Assembly (NCBI RefSeq): GCF_018343535.1
Contig: NZ_JAGYPF010000004.1
Location: 579,666-643,665 of the forward strand
Source of the DNA: Neobacillus rhizophilus
GTDB lineage: Bacteria > Bacillota > Bacilli > Bacillales > Cytobacillaceae
DNA: 64,000 nucleotides
Direction: 5' to 3'
Part shown: positions 1 to 8,303 of the stretch, in pieces
Position numbering within the stretch: the stretch's first letter is position 1
Layout: every line of letters starts with the position of its first letter
Notes under the pieces: model-generated
Seen by the model: the letters and a program-made list of their open reading frames with translations, nothing else
Told to the model about the DNA's origin: nothing
Database searches by the model: none
Program-made: the position numbers and the translations under genes

Positions 1-2
1 TG

Positions 3-593
3 GATAATATTATTTCCAAATTAAACACTACATTTGCTTGGTGTGAAGTGTTATCCGTTGATTTTGGGATTAGTATTGAAGAAATAGTAAAATTGGTAGG
101 TAAAAATATACCTAATAAAATCGATTTAACAAAGAGTAGTTATCAAAATGGAATTGATTTATGGGATTATCATGTTGAAAGTGAAGAAGCAAGAAAAGTA
201 GTCAAGTCTATTAGCGAAGCTTTAAAGGTTGAATATTATAATCTATTGGTAAATCAAATAAGGGATTGTTTTATTCAAAAATCATACAACGAGTATCTAT
301 ATTTAAGACAACTCCAAGACTCAATAATTTCAATTAAAGATAACTCAATTAGAGATATTGTAGTAAAAAGCATAAGGGATAACCAATTCTTTTTTCCTAT
401 CCCTTCAGGGAGAATTACCGAAGAACATTGGTACTGGTGTCGTAGAATTAATGTATTGATTAAAGATATTGAAAAACATTGGGGAATAGAAAATTATTAT
501 GACGATTTTAAGTCTTATATTTACGGATTAGAAATTACAAAACAAGACAAAATACTTCAACATAGATTAAGACACCTTTTTGAGAATAATTAA
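3..593 (+). CDS. Hypothetical protein, 5' end cut by window edge
   Basis: I do not recognise this protein. The reading frame is open from base 3, so the GTG at 48 is probably internal and the true start lies upstream of the window. The visible part (about 196 residues) is charged, rich in Ile, Asn and Lys, and mostly helical in appearance, with no signal peptide, membrane segment or catalytic motif that I can name. It ends at TAA 591-593, 20 bases before the next gene on the same strand, so the two are probably co-transcribed. By eye it is AT-richer than the replication module downstream, in keeping with acquired DNA next to an integrase. Confidence 0.6.
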   Translation, partial: DNIISKLNTTFAWCEVLSVDFGISIEEIVKLVGKNIPNKIDLTKSSYQNGIDLWDYHVESEEARKVVKSISEALKVEYYNLLVNQIRDCFIQKSYNEYLYLRQLQDSIISIKDNSIRDIVVKSIRDNQFFFPIPSGRITEEHWYWCRRINVLIKDIEKHWGIENYYDDFKSYIYGLEITKQDKILQHRLRHLFENN

Positions 594-613
594 GAATCAG
601 TAGAGAGGTTTTG

Positions 614-1480
614 ATGACTTTGGGGAAACGTAATGGTAAATCTAATAACCAAAATATCGAAAAAAGAGAATTACACTTTCATTTATACTTACGTCCTAGT
701 TTAAAAGAAAACTATATTCGCATTTTCGATGTATTAGCAGATAACCATGCCCGTTTATATAAAGCGGTATATGAAAGGTTGAAGACTCATACAAATGAAG
801 TAGCAGACGAATTTAAGGAAGAAGCATTAAGTGGACAAAATACCAATATTCCGCAATACACCGATTACGGTGATTATATGGAAGCAGTTCAAGATTATGT
901 ATTTGAACGACTTGATGAACAATTCCTTATGCACTATCAATTTGAACTAATGTCTTTAAGTAACCTATATCAAGTATTTGAACAACAATTAAGGCAGTAT
1001 CTATTTAAAGAAATGACTCATAATGAAAATCAGTATATGAATCAAGTTAAATTTTACCTTGAAAATGATAAGGGGGAAGATGTCTATAGTGAATTTTACA
1101 GTAACTTCGGGAAACTCACTAATTTACTTAGAGAATTAAAGTTAACATTTACGGATTTGTTTGGAGATGAAGAACTTATTGTAGAAACAGACACTTGGAA
1201 AACTATTCGGGAATGTAATCTTATATCAAATACATATAAACATGGCAGTGGTCAATCTGCTTCAAATTTATTTGATTTATATCCCCAATACTTTGAAAAA
1301 GTAGATAAAACTCGACTTATGGACTTGTACCGTACAACTAACTTAAAACGAGTATTGGATGTTAACAAAATATCCTTTGAAAAATATTGCAATGCTATGA
1401 AAGGATTTTGGGAAAACATGAAGGAACATCAATATGGAAAAGTGATGGCGAACGTTGATATTTCTTCGGAAAAAGAATGA
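614..1480 (+). CDS. Hypothetical protein with an N..KHG..SA motif
   Basis: Not recognised with certainty. The ATG at 614 follows an AGAGAGG ribosome site at 602-608; the in-frame TTG at 611 is a weaker alternative. The product is 288 residues, hydrophilic and mostly helical, without signal peptide or membrane segment. Near residues 205-225 it has the string SNTYKHGSGQSA followed by a hydrophobic LFDLYPQYF. This pattern (polar helix, KHG, then SA..L....P..F) recurs in uncharacterised, HEPN-like helical proteins of accessory regions; that comparison is from memory and unproven. It lies 20 bases downstream of the preceding hypothetical gene and runs into a hairpin terminator. Confidence 0.7.
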   Translation: MTLGKRNGKSNNQNIEKRELHFHLYLRPSLKENYIRIFDVLADNHARLYKAVYERLKTHTNEVADEFKEEALSGQNTNIPQYTDYGDYMEAVQDYVFERLDEQFLMHYQFELMSLSNLYQVFEQQLRQYLFKEMTHNENQYMNQVKFYLENDKGEDVYSEFYSNFGKLTNLLRELKLTFTDLFGDEELIVETDTWKTIRECNLISNTYKHGSGQSASNLFDLYPQYFEKVDKTRLMDLYRTTNLKRVLDVNKISFEKYCNAMKGFWENMKEHQYGKVMANVDISSEKE

Positions 1481-1505
1481 TTCATGGATAATTAATAAAA
1501 ACAGA

Positions 1506-1539
1506 AGCCAAGGAGGATTAACTCCAAGGCTTTTTTTGT
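1506..1539 (+). terminator. Rho-independent terminator after the 614-1480 gene
   Basis: AAGCC and GGAG arms pair with CTCC and GGCTT across a short loop, with a two-base internal mismatch, and the 3' arm runs directly into seven Ts. It closes the two-gene plus-strand unit, and the integrase gene converges on it from the other side. Confidence 0.65.
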
Positions 1540-2430
1540 CTATTTCCGTATCTTGGATAACGGACTATTCATTCCTTTTTCGATTAGCTTACTGTTTTCA
1601 ATACCTCTAATATAGGTTTCAGTCGTTTTAATATCAGAATGCCCTAATAACTTGGAAACGGTGTATAAGTCCGTATTTTCCAACATGTTTTGTGCATAAA
1701 AGCGTCTAAATTGATGGACTGATGTATTTACATTTATGTCCATACCCTTAAATATCTGATTCTTAACAATGTCTAAAAGTACGTGTCTAGTCATAGGCTT
1801 TTTAAACCGATTGATAAAAAGATTATCACTTTCAACCCCGTTTAAATACCGTTCCCTAACCCTCATATATCGCTTAATTTGAAGGTCTAAGGATTCGGTA
1901 ATAGGAACATACCTAACTTTACTTCCTTTACCCATAATACGAATACTGTTACCTGATAAATCGCTTAGTTTGATGTTACATAATTCACTGTTACGGATAC
2001 CAGTTTCCACTAAAAGAACAAAGATAGTTTTATTCCTAACGGAGATATAATCCCTTCCTTTGAAACTTTCTAACACTTCCCTGATTAAATCAGCCGAATA
2101 AGTCCGTATAACGTTCTTTTCTGTTTTTAGTTTGGTTATTCCTTCCATAGGGTTTTCCTTTAATAAGCCTTGTTCGATAGCATATGAGAACATACTACGA
2201 ATTAACTTTAACCTATGGTTGATTGTATTAGCTTTAACTTTTGTTTGTTGGTCAATAATGAACTTCTTTAGATGCAGACGGTTAATCTTATTAATTTCAA
2301 TATCTCCCCCAAATTTAATTAACTGGTTGATACTGGTTTTAGTTGTTTTCACCGTTTCCCTTGAATAGTTCTTAACCTGTAAATCTAATAAAAATTCCTC
2401 CAATAAATCACTTAACACAAATCCACTCAT
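1540..2430 (-). CDS. Tyrosine recombinase / phage-type integrase
   Basis: Site-specific recombinase of the XerC/D-integrase family, which cuts and rejoins DNA through a covalent tyrosine link. The N-terminal SAM-like core-binding domain starts at LSDLLEEFLLDL. The catalytic domain shows the Arg box (TGIRNSELC), the beta-hairpin lysine region (GKGSKVRYVP), HQFRR (HxxR), and the terminal LLGHSDIKTTETYIR with the His and nucleophilic Tyr. All catalytic residues are present, so the enzyme looks intact. I prefer the ATG at 2430 (296 residues) because AAAAGGAAGG precedes it by 10 bases; a GTG at 2493 would add 21 residues but has no ribosome site. It adjoins phage-like replication genes, suggesting it served an integrative element. 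No tRNA or clear att site was found beside it. Confidence 0.93.
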   Translation of the reverse strand: MSGFVLSDLLEEFLLDLQVKNYSRETVKTTKTSINQLIKFGGDIEINKINRLHLKKFIIDQQTKVKANTINHRLKLIRSMFSYAIEQGLLKENPMEGITKLKTEKNVIRTYSADLIREVLESFKGRDYISVRNKTIFVLLVETGIRNSELCNIKLSDLSGNSIRIMGKGSKVRYVPITESLDLQIKRYMRVRERYLNGVESDNLFINRFKKPMTRHVLLDIVKNQIFKGMDINVNTSVHQFRRFYAQNMLENTDLYTVSKLLGHSDIKTTETYIRGIENSKLIEKGMNSPLSKIRK

Positions 2431-2550
2431 TCTAGCATAACCTTCCTTTTTTAAGTATCGAAGGTATTGTCTAGTTGGTGCAAAATTTAACACTTAGCTA
2501 TATGGTGAAAATCCAGTAATACCAAGGCTTTAACCCTACCGAGAAGAACC

Positions 2551-3726
2551 AAGCAATACCAGAGAATAACTCATAGATTACTTCAGAGAATACAACAGAG
2601 AAAAATATATATTTGTCCCGCAAATACTAAACCGCAAATAAAACCCGCTTATCCGCAAGTAAAAACATCCTGATCCACAAATAAAAATATAACTCACAAA
2701 AAAATTATTAAACTACCCTGTCCTTTTTAAGTCCTAATCAATATATAGAAGGTGAAGCGGATGAGCCAATGCATAGGTCAGCCCTTCAAGCAGGACGAAC
2801 CAGTCTATTGGCGATTGAAAAAGAGGAGGGGAATAGGATGAGTAAATTATTGATCAACGAAAACCCGGTGATGATTATCCCATCACTGGCAGTCAAAATT
2901 GGCTTGAACGAAGCCGTCATCCTGCAGCAAATCCATTATTGGGTTCATGGCAGCAGACATGTCATTGAAGGCCGGTAGTGGATATTCAACACGTATAAAG
3001 ATTGGCAGGAACAGCTTCCGTTCTGGTCTGAAAGCACGATTAAACGGACCATTCACTCGCTGGAAAAACAAGGAATGCTGCTATCCGGGAACTGGAATCG
3101 GTCGAAAATGGATAAGACCAAGTGGTATACCATCGATTATCAAAGGCTGGAGGAAATGACAGAAGGCGAGCCAATGAAACCTTCTGAGGAACCTCAGTCG
3201 GCCGCTCATTAGACCACCGCAACAGAAACAGATCCAAACCACACCCAAGTCGACTTATATGAGTTGTTGGATGACAACGGTGACGAATACATGCCACAGC
3301 CTGCAACACCATCACCAGCAGTAGAGAAAATACCGGTTGCCGAAGTCATCCACTTCTTGAATGAAAAAACAAATGCAGCCTACAAGACAAGCAGTCCGAA
3401 AACAAAGGAGCTGATTCGAGCAAGAACAAGAGAAGGGTTTACCCTGGAGGATTTCAAAGCAGTGATTGATTTAAAAGCGGCGGAATGGCTGGAGGACCCG
3501 GTGATGTGCAAATATCTCCGGCCGGAAACTTTATTCGGGCCAAAATTTGAGGCCTATCGCAACCAAAAGTCATGGAAAAAAGAGCTAACTGAGGAGGATT
3601 TTGATTTAGATGAATAAGCGGGAAACGTTCGCCCTATTAAAAATGATTTCGGTGTTTTACGAACAGTTTAATTTTGATCAAGAGAAAGTCAACCTTTGGC
3701 ACGATGCAGTGAAAGACCTTACGTTT
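2551..3726. repeat. 1.17-kb direct repeat, copy 1
   Basis: Nearly the same sequence recurs in the same orientation at 10303-11477. The repeat covers about 285 bases of upstream non-coding DNA, the complete DnaD-like initiator gene and the first 39 codons of the helicase-loader gene. Copies differ by scattered substitutions and, near 11148, by one missing C in copy 2. Copy 1 continues into the intact loader and DnaB genes; copy 2 stops abruptly inside the loader. Confidence 0.93.
2838..3617 (+). pseudogene. Phage-type replication initiator (DnaD-like), two in-frame stops
   Basis: In the related copy at 10590 the N-terminal part reads as a winged-helix replication protein (LNEAVILQQIHYWV... 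then SESTIKRTIHSLEKQGLL). The C-terminal part carries the conserved phage domain (Phg_2220_C type: VIHFLNEKTNAAY...FTLEDFKAVIDLK...YLRPETLFGPKFEAY). Here the frame starts at ATG 2838 after GAGGAGGGG but is interrupted by TAG at 2976 (where copy 2 has AAG) and TAG at 3210 (where copy 2 has GAG). No frameshift is needed, so 259 codons would otherwise be continuous. The first stop lies 46 codons in. The C-terminal part could only be made by internal initiation. It overlaps the loader gene by 8 bases, the usual arrangement in phage replication operons. Confidence 0.85.
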
Positions 3727-3960
3727 GTGGACGTGGAGGAGAATTTGTTAAAACATGTGCGGCAATCGCCATTTCCGCCAAAGGTGTCCGAGCTTTACAT
3801 AAGTTCCAGTGTTCCAAGGATTGTTCCGAATCCCGATGAAACTAAGGTCATCCTTACCCGTCATTATGTGCCGGCAAATAGCGAAGTCGTGCAAAAAGAA
3901 CTGGCCAATATCAGAAAGCTATTGGGCATCGAAAGGGAGAAGCAGGATGAGACCATTTGA
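3610..3960 (+). CDS. Helicase loader/inhibitor, SPP1 G39P-like
   Basis: A 116-residue protein resembling the phage SPP1 gp39 family, which binds the replicative DnaB-type helicase and delivers it to the initiator-bound origin. The N-terminal helical domain (ETFALLKMISVFYEQFNFDQEKVNLWHDAV) and the short acidic C-terminus fit in length and shape. It starts inside the end of the initiator gene (ATG 3610, 8-base overlap) and its own end overlaps the DnaB start by 14 bases, so the three were translationally coupled. A truncated copy of its first 39 codons occurs at 11361. It looks intact, though its upstream partner is broken. Confidence 0.8.
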   Translation: MNKRETFALLKMISVFYEQFNFDQEKVNLWHDAVKDLTFVDVEENLLKHVRQSPFPPKVSELYISSSVPRIVPNPDETKVILTRHYVPANSEVVQKELANIRKLLGIEREKQDETI

Positions 3961-5242
3961 ACCTTATAATCAAGAAGCAGAAGAAGCATTTGTCGGGTCC
4001 TTTTTCCTCGACAGTGAATTAGTAAAAGAGTGTGCTATTCTCCCGGAACAGCTATACTTTCCAGAGCTTCGACTACTCTATACAGGCATTCGCAGCCTAG
4101 TTGAAAAAGGAATGCCAGTAGATTTGGTGACGATACTGAGTGAACTCGGGATCGAGGGGATTAAAAATGCTGGTGGAATGACCTACATCGCCCAATTGAT
4201 AGGTAGTGTGCCAAGCATTGCCAATTTTCATACCTATGAAAAACTGGTCAAGGAGTACGACAAAAAACGAAAGCTGATCGCAGCAGGCGAAAAAATAATG
4301 GGCCAGGCAGCAAGTGAGGATAGTGATACAACAGTAAGGGACGGAATCAATGAGCTGATGCGTATTGAAGAAGATCAGACGGACGACGATACGGGCGAGA
4401 TTACCTCGTCATTGGTGGAGTTATTCGTAGAATGCGAGCAGGATCAGGGCGAAATGGTGGGAATTCCCTCCGGCTTTCATGATTTGGATAGGCTGACAGG
4501 GGGATTCCAAGCCTCGGATTTGGTGATTATCGGGGCACGGCCAAGTATGGGGAAGACGGCATTCGCGCTAAGTTTGGCACTTCAAGCGGCAGAAGAGGAT
4601 GTAAGTCTGATTTTCTCACTGGAAATGTCTAAGAAACAGCTGATCAAGCGAATGACCGGGTGTACTGGGCGAATCGACAGCCTCAAAATGCGGAATCCCC
4701 AACAGTCATTTGGGGACGAGGATTGGGAACAATTCGCCAATGGAATCGGAAAGCTGTCACACTTACAGCTGCATATCTTTGACCGAGCTGGAATGGATGT
4801 GGCTTACATCAGGTCGAAGGTCCGCAAAGCGCGCATGGCCTATGGCGAGGAAAGACGGCTGCTCGTGGTAATTGACTATTTGCAGCTGCTTGAGGGCGAT
4901 CGAAAAAACTATCAAAACCGCCAGGCAGAAATCAGCGAAATCAGCTGGGCACTCAAAACTATGGCGAGGGAACTGAATGTCACCGTCATCGCCCTATCGC
5001 AGCTAAGCCGGGGAGTCGAAAATAGACATGACAAACACCCGATTCTCTCGGATCTTCGCGAAAGCGGGCAAATTGAACAGGATGCCGACCTGATCGCGTT
5101 TTTGTACCGCGACGATTATTATAATAGCGATTCATCGAAGAAAAACAAGATGGAAATCATCCTGGCAAAACACCGCAATGGACCGACCGGGACCATTGAG
5201 CTTGGGTTTAACAAGCAATATGGGGCGTTCGTTAACCTCTAA
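3947..5242 (+). CDS. Replicative DNA helicase, DnaB family (phage/plasmid type)
   Basis: Hexameric 5'-3' replicative helicase of 431 residues, close to the usual DnaB length. The N-terminal primase-binding domain (EPYNQEAEEAFVGSFFLD) is followed by the RecA-like ATPase with Walker A GARPSMGKT near residue 190, Walker B LLVVIDYLQLL near 305, the SQLSRGVENR motif and a terminal RESGQIEQDAD region. I chose ATG 3947 over upstream frame extensions because the match to DnaB begins there and it overlaps the loader gene as expected. It is not the likely housekeeping copy, because it sits in a phage-type module beside a G39P-like loader and a decayed initiator. Base composition is visibly more GC-rich than the first 1.5 kb. 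Confidence 0.93.
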   Translation: MRPFEPYNQEAEEAFVGSFFLDSELVKECAILPEQLYFPELRLLYTGIRSLVEKGMPVDLVTILSELGIEGIKNAGGMTYIAQLIGSVPSIANFHTYEKLVKEYDKKRKLIAAGEKIMGQAASEDSDTTVRDGINELMRIEEDQTDDDTGEITSSLVELFVECEQDQGEMVGIPSGFHDLDRLTGGFQASDLVIIGARPSMGKTAFALSLALQAAEEDVSLIFSLEMSKKQLIKRMTGCTGRIDSLKMRNPQQSFGDEDWEQFANGIGKLSHLQLHIFDRAGMDVAYIRSKVRKARMAYGEERRLLVVIDYLQLLEGDRKNYQNRQAEISEISWALKTMARELNVTVIALSQLSRGVENRHDKHPILSDLRESGQIEQDADLIAFLYRDDYYNSDSSKKNKMEIILAKHRNGPTGTIELGFNKQYGAFVNL

Positions 5243-5334
5243 GCATAAGGAGGAGCGCGCCAAGGATGCCGGAAGCTTTTTAAAAAATAATGAAAAGGGA
5301 AGTGTGAAAGATGGGAAATCAAAGAGGAATCAAT

Positions 5335-5739
5335 ATGGGAATATGGGACGATCCATTTTTTAAAAAGATGAGTGCAGCAGAGAGGGCCTTTTATCTTTAC
5401 CTGCTAACGAATGGTCATGCGACTGGTATCGGAATCTATCAAATTGCAAGAACAATAATGGCTCTTGAACTGGGTATTTCGCGGGAGAGTGTACAAGCAT
5501 TAATAGACCGATTCGCTTTGGAGTACAAGCTGATCCGCTTCAATCCTGAAACAAGCGAGATCGCCATTAAGGACTGGGGGAAATGGATAAAGCTAGAAGG
5601 AAGGAAACGGGACAAGATTCCAGAGTTTAGAGGGGTAAAGGAGCACTCGCTGATTCCATATGTTTCAGAATCGATTGCGAATCCGAAAATACGCAACCTA
5701 TATGAGTCGTTTTGTAAACAAGAGCAAGGACTCTCATGA
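5335..5739 (+). CDS. DnaD-like winged-helix replication protein, short
   Basis: A 134-residue protein resembling the N-terminal winged-helix part of DnaD/phage replication proteins (FFKKMSAAERAFYLYLLTNGH, GIYQIARTIMALELGISRESVQALIDRF, then EIAIKDWGKW). No full DnaD C-terminal domain follows, so it is either a short family member or a truncated one. ATG 5335 has GAGGA seven bases upstream; ATG 5311 in the same frame would add eight residues. It follows DnaB by about 90 bases and would belong to the same transcript. Confidence 0.7.
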   Translation: MGIWDDPFFKKMSAAERAFYLYLLTNGHATGIGIYQIARTIMALELGISRESVQALIDRFALEYKLIRFNPETSEIAIKDWGKWIKLEGRKRDKIPEFRGVKEHSLIPYVSESIANPKIRNLYESFCKQEQGLS

Positions 5740-5800
5740 CCAAGGTGGGAGTGATTGTATATTACAGAATACGAGGATGTGAGATCAGGAGGGCAAGGTG

Positions 5801-6444
5801 ATGCGGAAACAAATCGCCGGCACGGCCCTCCTGACAGCTGCCGCCTTGTTCATGGTCGAGCTTCCAGAGTCGGAACCGAATCATTCGAGTGTCAATCTAC
5901 AGGGAGACAGTCAACCAGAGGTGGTATCCATGCCAGAAGGCCAAGTCACCGTCACCCTCGTGGAAACGATCGATGGCGATACCATTAAGGTGAAATTTTT
6001 GGGAAGAATCGAAAATGTGCGCTATTTGTTAGTCGACACTCCAGAGTCGAAAAAGCCTGGTAGGTGTTCCAGCCCTATGCCAAGGAAGCCTTTGTACGGA
6101 ATTACGAGCTGGTCCAGAGCGGATTACTCACATTGGAAGTGGAGCAGGGAAATTCGAGAGATGTTTACGGGCGGTTGCTTGCCTATGTCTATGTCGACGG
6201 GAAATCGGTTCAGGAAACGCTGTTACAAGAGGGGCTCGTACGCCTGGGATATATCATGAATCCTCCATATAAATATCTTAATCTATATAGGGACGATGAA
6301 CGCCGAGCAAAACGAAACAAACAAAACATTTGGAGCCAGCCTGGGTATGTAACAAAATCAGGGTTTAATGGCTGCGTTTCCCAGGACAAGTTCGGATCAC
6401 ATCAATGTTTTTGGAGAAGATCATTTTGGAAATTGGAACTCTGA
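5801..6444 (+). pseudogene. Secreted thermonuclease (SNase/YncB-like), frameshifted
   Basis: Staphylococcal-nuclease-family enzyme, normally a secreted calcium-dependent DNase/RNase. The start (ATG 5801, AGGAGGG at 5787) begins a short signal-like segment (KQIAGTALLTAAALFMV). The first frame carries the SNase opening TLVETIDGDTIKVKF and LLVDTPESKKPG with the metal-binding Asp residues. The frame then slips near 6055-6065. The remainder (QPYAKEAFVRNYELV, DVYGRLLAYVYVDG, LVRLGYI, the final RRAKRNKQNIWSQPGYV) continues in another frame up to 6444. Both halves are conserved in sequence, so the lesion is recent or a sequencing error. Confidence 0.8.
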
Positions 6445-6570
6445 TTTGTTTAAGAAGGGTTATGAAATCTCAATTAACATTTCTATGATTCTGTTGGTAA
6501 TATATATGGTCTGTTTAGCTTTTGAACGCAGAAAAATAGGAAAAGAGTAATTCCTTAACAGTTTAAATTA

Positions 6571-6611
6571 GGAAGGAAACCCAAATAAATAAGGTTTCCT
6601 TCCATTTTTTT
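6571..6611 (+). terminator. Strong rho-independent terminator
   Basis: An 11-bp perfect stem (GGAAGGAAACC pairing with GGTTTCCTTCC, 11-base loop) followed by seven Ts. It ends the replication-module transcript and separates it from the convergent hydrolase gene. Confidence 0.9.
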
Positions 6612-6670
6612 ATGCAAATATCAACATGTAAAGATAACAGAGCCTTGTTTAGAAAACAGGAAAACTAAGC

Positions 6671-8113
6671 TTATTTACCAATCTTTGATTGAGCGGCTTC
6701 CTCGCGGATGGTCTTGGCATCTTCTATCAATAGGAAGCCTTGTTTATTCACATCATTAGCAGCCCGGGTCACAGCCGACACATATGAGCCGTGGTTAGGG
6801 TAAAGACTCCTTAATTTTTCCGGACTAAACGGTTCATGGGACCCAAACAGATAGCAGAAGCCACCTCCACTGTTTGCACCGGTATTTGTAGCAGTTGGTA
6901 CCTCATGCTGAGGCAAACGGATCCCACCAATTGCATTTCCGTTGCTGTCACGTGAAATGACAACAGGAGACGTGGACTCCACTTGGATTCGCTTTCCTTT
7001 TGGTGGAGCAATTCCATCTTCAATCCAGCGTACCAAGTGCTCATACGCGGCATTGACAACGTAGCCAGTAGGGACACGGCTCAATGCAGGTTTTTGGCAA
7101 ACAGATATGTCAGCTACTGGCAGGTCATCACGTATCAGGATATTGGATCGGTAATCCGAGCCGCCACCAACGTGAGAGGCACCTGCCACTTCATAAGTGC
7201 GAAGCACATTGGAATCATCCTGTCGTGCAGCCACTTCGCCAAGCACAAGCAAATCATTTTCTGTATTGACCTTTATGACCTTTGTATCAAGGTCAGTTCG
7301 CAGCTTATCGCCAATCCCAAGGTACATCAGGTAGCCGTCAAAGAGGTTGGTCTGAGGGTGAATTTTATTATAATATCGCACAAGATAACGCTCTGATTGC
7401 GAGGCACCCGCTGCGATCATCAGCTCTGGCTTCAGATTGCCTAATGGATTGACTCCCACTGGATGAAGGATGGCTTGGGCTGCTTGCGAATAAATATCGA
7501 AAGCCAACCCGTCATCGATCACCTTGCCGCTATCCGTGACATCAAGTGTTCCATAACGAGCTGGACTCCATGCTTTCAGGCCACTTGCAGGTTCACCCGC
7601 TTTATCCCCCTGGTGAACCCCGACACGTTGTGCGGATACCCCGACATAGGCATATCCTTCCCTTAGAAAATGTTCATAGGAAGACATATACATCGCATCT
7701 AGATTGTAACCGCTGGTAACATTTAACCATTCCACAATCACTTTGCCATTAAACTTTTCAGGAGAGGCAGGGCGCCGAACCAACATGCGTGATTTGTAAG
7801 GATGATTGGTAGAAATCGCTGTAGCGGTTTCAAAGGATTGGGCGGTACTATAGCGTGTGGCTTTCCCTTCGAAAAAGAATTCCTCCTCTATGTACCCATA
7901 TTTCCCTAAATCGGTGCTTGTCGCCAACTGCGGATAATTGTGGGAAGGATCTCCCAAAGGACTTGATGGGATCGGCCCAGTGACAACAGGATTTGGAACA
8001 GTGGTACCTGAATTCTCCTGTTGTGCTGGTTGATCGGCCAATGCTGAAGAATACAATGACAACGATAATGTTAAAGCGGCTAAAACAATAAACGGTTTTT
8101 TAATGAACTTCAT
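6671..8113 (-). CDS. Secreted alpha/beta-hydrolase-domain protein (Abhydrolase_10 type)
   Basis: A 480-residue exported protein. Residues 1-27 form a signal peptide (MKFIKKPF, then a Leu/Ala core ending SSALADQ). The mature part resembles the alpha/beta hydrolase domain family found in large uncharacterised esterase-like proteins: EWLNVTSGYNLDAMY, EGYAYVGVSAQRVGV, the nucleophile-elbow-like GASQSERYLVRYYN, GASHVGGGSDY and a C-terminal catalytic-region candidate GSHEPFSPEKL. The likely nucleophile is the Ser in GASQS; substrate unknown. It starts at ATG 8113 with GGGAGGG upstream and stands alone on the minus strand. Given the catabolic genes further on, an extracellular ester- or lactone-splitting role is possible but unproven. 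Confidence 0.8.
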   Translation of the reverse strand: MKFIKKPFIVLAALTLSLSLYSSALADQPAQQENSGTTVPNPVVTGPIPSSPLGDPSHNYPQLATSTDLGKYGYIEEEFFFEGKATRYSTAQSFETATAISTNHPYKSRMLVRRPASPEKFNGKVIVEWLNVTSGYNLDAMYMSSYEHFLREGYAYVGVSAQRVGVHQGDKAGEPASGLKAWSPARYGTLDVTDSGKVIDDGLAFDIYSQAAQAILHPVGVNPLGNLKPELMIAAGASQSERYLVRYYNKIHPQTNLFDGYLMYLGIGDKLRTDLDTKVIKVNTENDLLVLGEVAARQDDSNVLRTYEVAGASHVGGGSDYRSNILIRDDLPVADISVCQKPALSRVPTGYVVNAAYEHLVRWIEDGIAPPKGKRIQVESTSPVVISRDSNGNAIGGIRLPQHEVPTATNTGANSGGGFCYLFGSHEPFSPEKLRSLYPNHGSYVSAVTRAANDVNKQGFLLIEDAKTIREEAAQSKIGK

Positions 8114-8284
8114 GCTTAAACTATCCCTCCCGATTAATAGAGTTTACAACAGGGTGGTGCATCGCTCCTTTCTTTAAAAGTGCTAAGCTTTTAAGGTAAT
8201 ACACTATAGAAACACAAGTTGTCTACTAATAGGATAGCAGTTAAAGTCTGAATATTTCTATAATTAACATTAGTGTTTTATTGA

Positions 8285-8303
8285 CATTTCGCTAGGCGAA
8301 ATG
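8285..8303. promoter_or_regulatory. Palindrome upstream of the secreted hydrolase
   Basis: CATTTCGC and GCGAAATG are perfect inverted arms around a three-base centre, 170 bases upstream of the hydrolase start. Size and symmetry fit an operator for a dimeric repressor. No regulator gene lies beside it, and function is inference only. Confidence 0.4.

Noticed and set aside
2431..2550. Attachment site for the integrase
   Set aside because: No tRNA end or matching short direct repeat was found beside the gene within the window.
5755..5988. 77-codon frame overlapping the nuclease start
   Set aside because: Out-of-frame shadow of the signal peptide region, Arg-rich as expected for a shifted frame.
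6368..6550. Small protein with one membrane helix after the nuclease
   Set aside because: It overlaps the frameshifted nuclease, has no ribosome site, and may be only a tail of the decayed gene.
6983..7396. Plus-strand frame of 137 codons
   Set aside because: It is antisense to the intact secreted hydrolase and has no ribosome site or recognisable domain.
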